Below are positions 6,120-8,621 of a stretch of 8,621 nt of DNA, piece by piece. Below the pieces are notes generated by a model. The model was given only the letters and a program-made list of their open reading frames with translations. It made no database searches and was not told the DNA's origin. How positions within the stretch are numbered: position 1 is the first letter of the stretch; every line of letters starts with the position of its first letter. Position numbers and translations under genes: made by a program. The stretch is from Conexibacter sp. (GTDB lineage: Bacteria; Actinomycetota; Thermoleophilia; Solirubrobacterales; Solirubrobacteraceae): positions 1 to 8,621 of the forward strand of contig JAOPZD010000563.1 of assembly GCA_025964295.1 (NCBI GenBank), given 5' to 3'.

Positions 6120-8621
6120 ATGTCGGTTCGGGGTCGGTTCGCGGGTGCCGTCGTGGTCGTCGTCGCGCTGCTCGGCGCGGAGGGCGGCGGGGTCGCGGGC
6201 GCGCAGGCGGGCGGACCGCCGGCGAGCGACGGGCCGGGCGCGCTGTCGCACTTCGACCTCGCGCGCAAGGACTGCGTCGGGACGGCGCGCAACCGCACGT
6301 CGAAGGTTTGGTTCACGGTCGCCGACGGCGTCCTCAGCGACGTGTCCTTCCCGACCAACGACACCACCAACGTCGAGACCATGCAGTACGTCGTGACCGA
6401 CGGGACGTCGTTCACCGACCTCCAGACGCGCGACATGACCTACACCGTGCGCGCGCTCGACGACCGCGTGCCGGCGTGCCGCGTCACGGCGACGGCGAAG
6501 TCCGGCCGCTACAAGATCATCACCGACTACCTGACCGACCCGTCGCGCGACACGGTGGTCACGCACAGCACGTTGGTGGCCTTGAAGGGCAGGCTGAAGG
6601 ACTACCACCTCTACGTGCGCTTCGACCCGACGCTGAACGGCAACGGGGGCGGGGGCGCCGGGAACGGCGGGCCCGACGGGGGCGCCGTCCTGCGCCGCGG
6701 CGGCCACGACGTGCTGATCGGCTCCGACCCGGTGACGCAGACCAACGCGGCCAACCGCGACTACGCGGTCCCGGTCTACAGCGCGCTCGACGCCGACCGC
6801 CCGTTCAAGTCGGTGACCAACGGGTTCGCGGGACGCGCGAGCGACGGCCTGACGCAGCTCGACGCCGCGCACCGGCTGACCGACACGCACGCGTCGACCA
6901 GCGCGCCCGGCAACCTCGTGCAGACCGCCGAGGTCGACCTCGGCCGCCACGGGCGCTTCGCGCTCGACCTGGGCTTCGGCACCAGCGCGGCGGACGCCGC
7001 CGCGACCGTCGGCCGGTCGCTGCACACCAACCCCTACGCCTTGGCCGCGCGGTACGCGTCCGGCTGGCTGCGCTACGACGCCGGCCTGCGCCGCCCGCAG
7101 CGCCCGCGCGGCGTGTCGCGCTCGGCCTGGGACGCGATCCTCGGCGAGTACTACGTGTCGGCCAACTACGTCAAGACGGCGGAGGACAAGACGTTCCCGG
7201 GCGCGGTCGCCGCGGCGATGGCCTCGCCGTGGGGGCAGGCGGTCTCGGCCGGTGACCCCAACAACACCTACTTCGGGTCCTACCGCGAGGTCTTCGCCCG
7301 CGACCTCTACGAGGCGTGGACGTCGCTCTACCTCGCGGGCGACCGCGACACCGCGCGCGACATGACGCGCTTCCTGTTCGAGCGCCAGCAGCTGCCCGAC
7401 GGGTCGCTGCCGCGCAACTCGCTGACCAACGGCAAGGTCGCGCCGGACTCGTTCGGCACGCAGCTGGACGAGTGCGCCTACCCGATCGTGATGGCACTCG
7501 CCGTCGGCCTCACCGGCAAGGACTACTACAAGGACCACATCAAGCCCGCGGCGGACTACATCATCGCCCACGGGCCCAGCACCGAGAAGGAGCGCTGGGA
7601 GGAGCAGTCCGGCTACTCGCCCTCGACGATCGCGGCCGAGATCGCGGGGCTGGTCTCCGCGGCGGAGATCGCGCAGCGCAACGGCGACGACTCCGGCGCG
7701 GCGGTCTACCGCGGCGTCGCCGACGAGTTCCAGCGCAACCTCAAGACGTGGACCCTGACCACCAACGGGCCGCGCAGCGCCGACCCGTACTTCATCCGCC
7801 TGTCCAAGACCGGCGACCCGAACGCGGCGATCACCTACAACCTGGGCAACGGCGGGCCGACGCTCGACCAGCGCGACGTCATCGACGCGGGCTTCCTCGA
7901 GTACGCGCGGCTCGGCGTGCTGCCGGCCAGCGATCCGGACATCGTGCGGTCCCTGGCGGTGGTCGACGCGGCGATCCGCAAGACCACGGACAGCGGCGAC
8001 GGGTTCTACCGCTACAACGGCGACGGCTACGGCGACCGCTCCTCCGACGGGCGGCCGTGGCCGCCGAGCAACCAGGGCAACGGCCACCTGTGGCCGGTCC
8101 TGGCGGGCGAGCGCGGGCAGTGGGAGGTCGCGCGCGGGGACGTGGGCGGCGCGGTGGCGCGGCTGCAGGCGATGGCGGCGATGTCCTCCGGCGTCGGCCT
8201 GATCCCCGAGCAGGCGTGGGAGCTCCCCGACCTGCCGGCCTCGCCGTTCGGGACCGACCCGACGCAGGCGTCGATCGGGTTCGCCAACGGCAAGCCGGCG
8301 GGCAGCGCCAGCGCGCTGACGTGGTCGGCCGGCCAGTTCGTCCGGCTCACGCTCGACCTCGCGGCCGGGCGCCAGCTCGACACGCCGTCCTCCACGACCG
8401 ACCGCTACATCTCGCACGCCCAGGGCGAGACGCCGCTGACCGTGACGTCGCCGGCCGACGAGTCCGCCGTCGACGGGACCGTCCAGGTCCAGGGCACCAC
8501 GGCGCCGGGCAACGCCATCGACATCGCGGCGTCCAACACCGACCAGAGCAACGCCACCACCAACGTCCACGCGACGGCGGGCGCGGACGGGAAGTTCAGC
8601 GTCGACGTGCCCGTGACCGGC
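6120..8621 (+). CDS. Secreted GH15 glucodextranase/glucoamylase-like glycoside hydrolase (3' truncated)
   Basis: Exported inverting exo-glucosidase of family GH15, closest in layout to bacterial glucodextranase, which releases glucose from alpha-glucans such as dextran or starch-type chains. The frame runs from ATG 6120 to the window end with no stop: 834 codons are visible, and glucodextranases are around 1000 residues or more. A signal peptide spans about residues 1-28/30 (VAGAQA cleavage region). An N-terminal beta-sandwich domain covers about 41-300, including a glycine/asparagine-rich loop NGNGGGGAGNGG at 173-184. The (alpha/alpha)6 catalytic domain spans about 310-715, with SYREVFARDLYEAW (387-400), the general-acid segment ERWEEQSGYSPST (W493, E494, E495) and the general base E697 in GLIPEQAW. 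From about 771 (TPLTVTSPADESAVDG...VQGTTAPG) an Ig-like/glucodextranase-B-type module begins and is cut. AGGGAG lies 6 nt before the ATG, fixing the start. No sugar transporter or regulator is visible in the window. Family assignment is firm; the exact linkage specificity (alpha-1,6 or alpha-1,4) is not decidable here. Confidence 0.92.
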   Translation, partial: MSVRGRFAGAVVVVVALLGAEGGGVAGAQAGGPPASDGPGALSHFDLARKDCVGTARNRTSKVWFTVADGVLSDVSFPTNDTTNVETMQYVVTDGTSFTDLQTRDMTYTVRALDDRVPACRVTATAKSGRYKIITDYLTDPSRDTVVTHSTLVALKGRLKDYHLYVRFDPTLNGNGGGGAGNGGPDGGAVLRRGGHDVLIGSDPVTQTNAANRDYAVPVYSALDADRPFKSVTNGFAGRASDGLTQLDAAHRLTDTHASTSAPGNLVQTAEVDLGRHGRFALDLGFGTSAADAAATVGRSLHTNPYALAARYASGWLRYDAGLRRPQRPRGVSRSAWDAILGEYYVSANYVKTAEDKTFPGAVAAAMASPWGQAVSAGDPNNTYFGSYREVFARDLYEAWTSLYLAGDRDTARDMTRFLFERQQLPDGSLPRNSLTNGKVAPDSFGTQLDECAYPIVMALAVGLTGKDYYKDHIKPAADYIIAHGPSTEKERWEEQSGYSPSTIAAEIAGLVSAAEIAQRNGDDSGAAVYRGVADEFQRNLKTWTLTTNGPRSADPYFIRLSKTGDPNAAITYNLGNGGPTLDQRDVIDAGFLEYARLGVLPASDPDIVRSLAVVDAAIRKTTDSGDGFYRYNGDGYGDRSSDGRPWPPSNQGNGHLWPVLAGERGQWEVARGDVGGAVARLQAMAAMSSGVGLIPEQAWELPDLPASPFGTDPTQASIGFANGKPAGSASALTWSAGQFVRLTLDLAAGRQLDTPSSTTDRYISHAQGETPLTVTSPADESAVDGTVQVQGTTAPGNAIDIAASNTDQSNATTNVHATAGADGKFSVDVPVTG

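Noticed and set aside
6005..7255. Plus-strand 416-codon open frame
   Set aside because: It is out of frame with the GH15 protein and gives an Arg/Ala/Gly-rich nonsense translation; the real gene is the open-ended frame starting at 6120.
6081..8570. Long minus-strand open frame (829 codons)
   Set aside because: It lies antisense to the GH15 gene, whose plus-strand translation has signal peptide, domains and catalytic motifs; the minus translation is compositionally biased and unrecognisable.

Overview
The window is very GC-rich, with G or C at nearly every third codon position, and is densely coding. The content suggests a GC-rich actinobacterium, most plausibly of the Thermoleophilia/Solirubrobacterales type. 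That placement is an inference. It rests on a System I (Ccm) cytochrome c maturation gene in a high-GC Gram-positive-like gene set, and on the Ig-like repeats with a WLRC...C...GATxxxY...GRYLRV pattern that I associate with that group.

Region 1 (2-2305, + strand) is a tight co-directional run. It holds the 3' part of ccmF (haem lyase subunit), a 97-residue CcmI-like membrane/coiled-coil protein 24 nt later, and secG (Sec translocon subunit) 21 nt after that. These are housekeeping envelope functions. Region 2 (2306-2537) is a 232-nt gap rich in inverted repeats, lying between secG and the next gene.

Region 3 (2538-4763, +) encodes a secreted subtilisin-family (S8) protease with signal peptide, I9-like propeptide, intact D142/H172/S366 triad and three C-terminal Ig-like repeats. 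Region 4 (4800-5427, +) is a broken short-chain dehydrogenase/reductase. It has lost the glycine-rich nucleotide-binding segment through an in-frame deletion and also carries a one-base frameshift. Its stop codon overlaps, in a shared CTAG, the stop of a convergent gene (5424-5927, -) for a small exported protein of unknown function.

Region 5 (5928-6119) is a divergent intergenic region. Region 6 (6120-8621, +) is a long gene running off the window end. It encodes a secreted GH15 glucodextranase/glucoamylase-like enzyme with an N-terminal beta domain, a catalytic (alpha/alpha)6 domain with both catalytic glutamates, and the start of an Ig-like module.

Three of the genes (protease, small convergent protein, GH15 enzyme) encode Sec-exported products, so the right two thirds of the window look like an accessory secretome region beside a conserved envelope-biogenesis block. 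I see no mobile element, CRISPR array, tRNA or rRNA, and no convincing new multi-gene system. The most notable points are the doubly damaged SDR gene, the modular disulfide-rich protease, and the hairpin-rich leader upstream of it.
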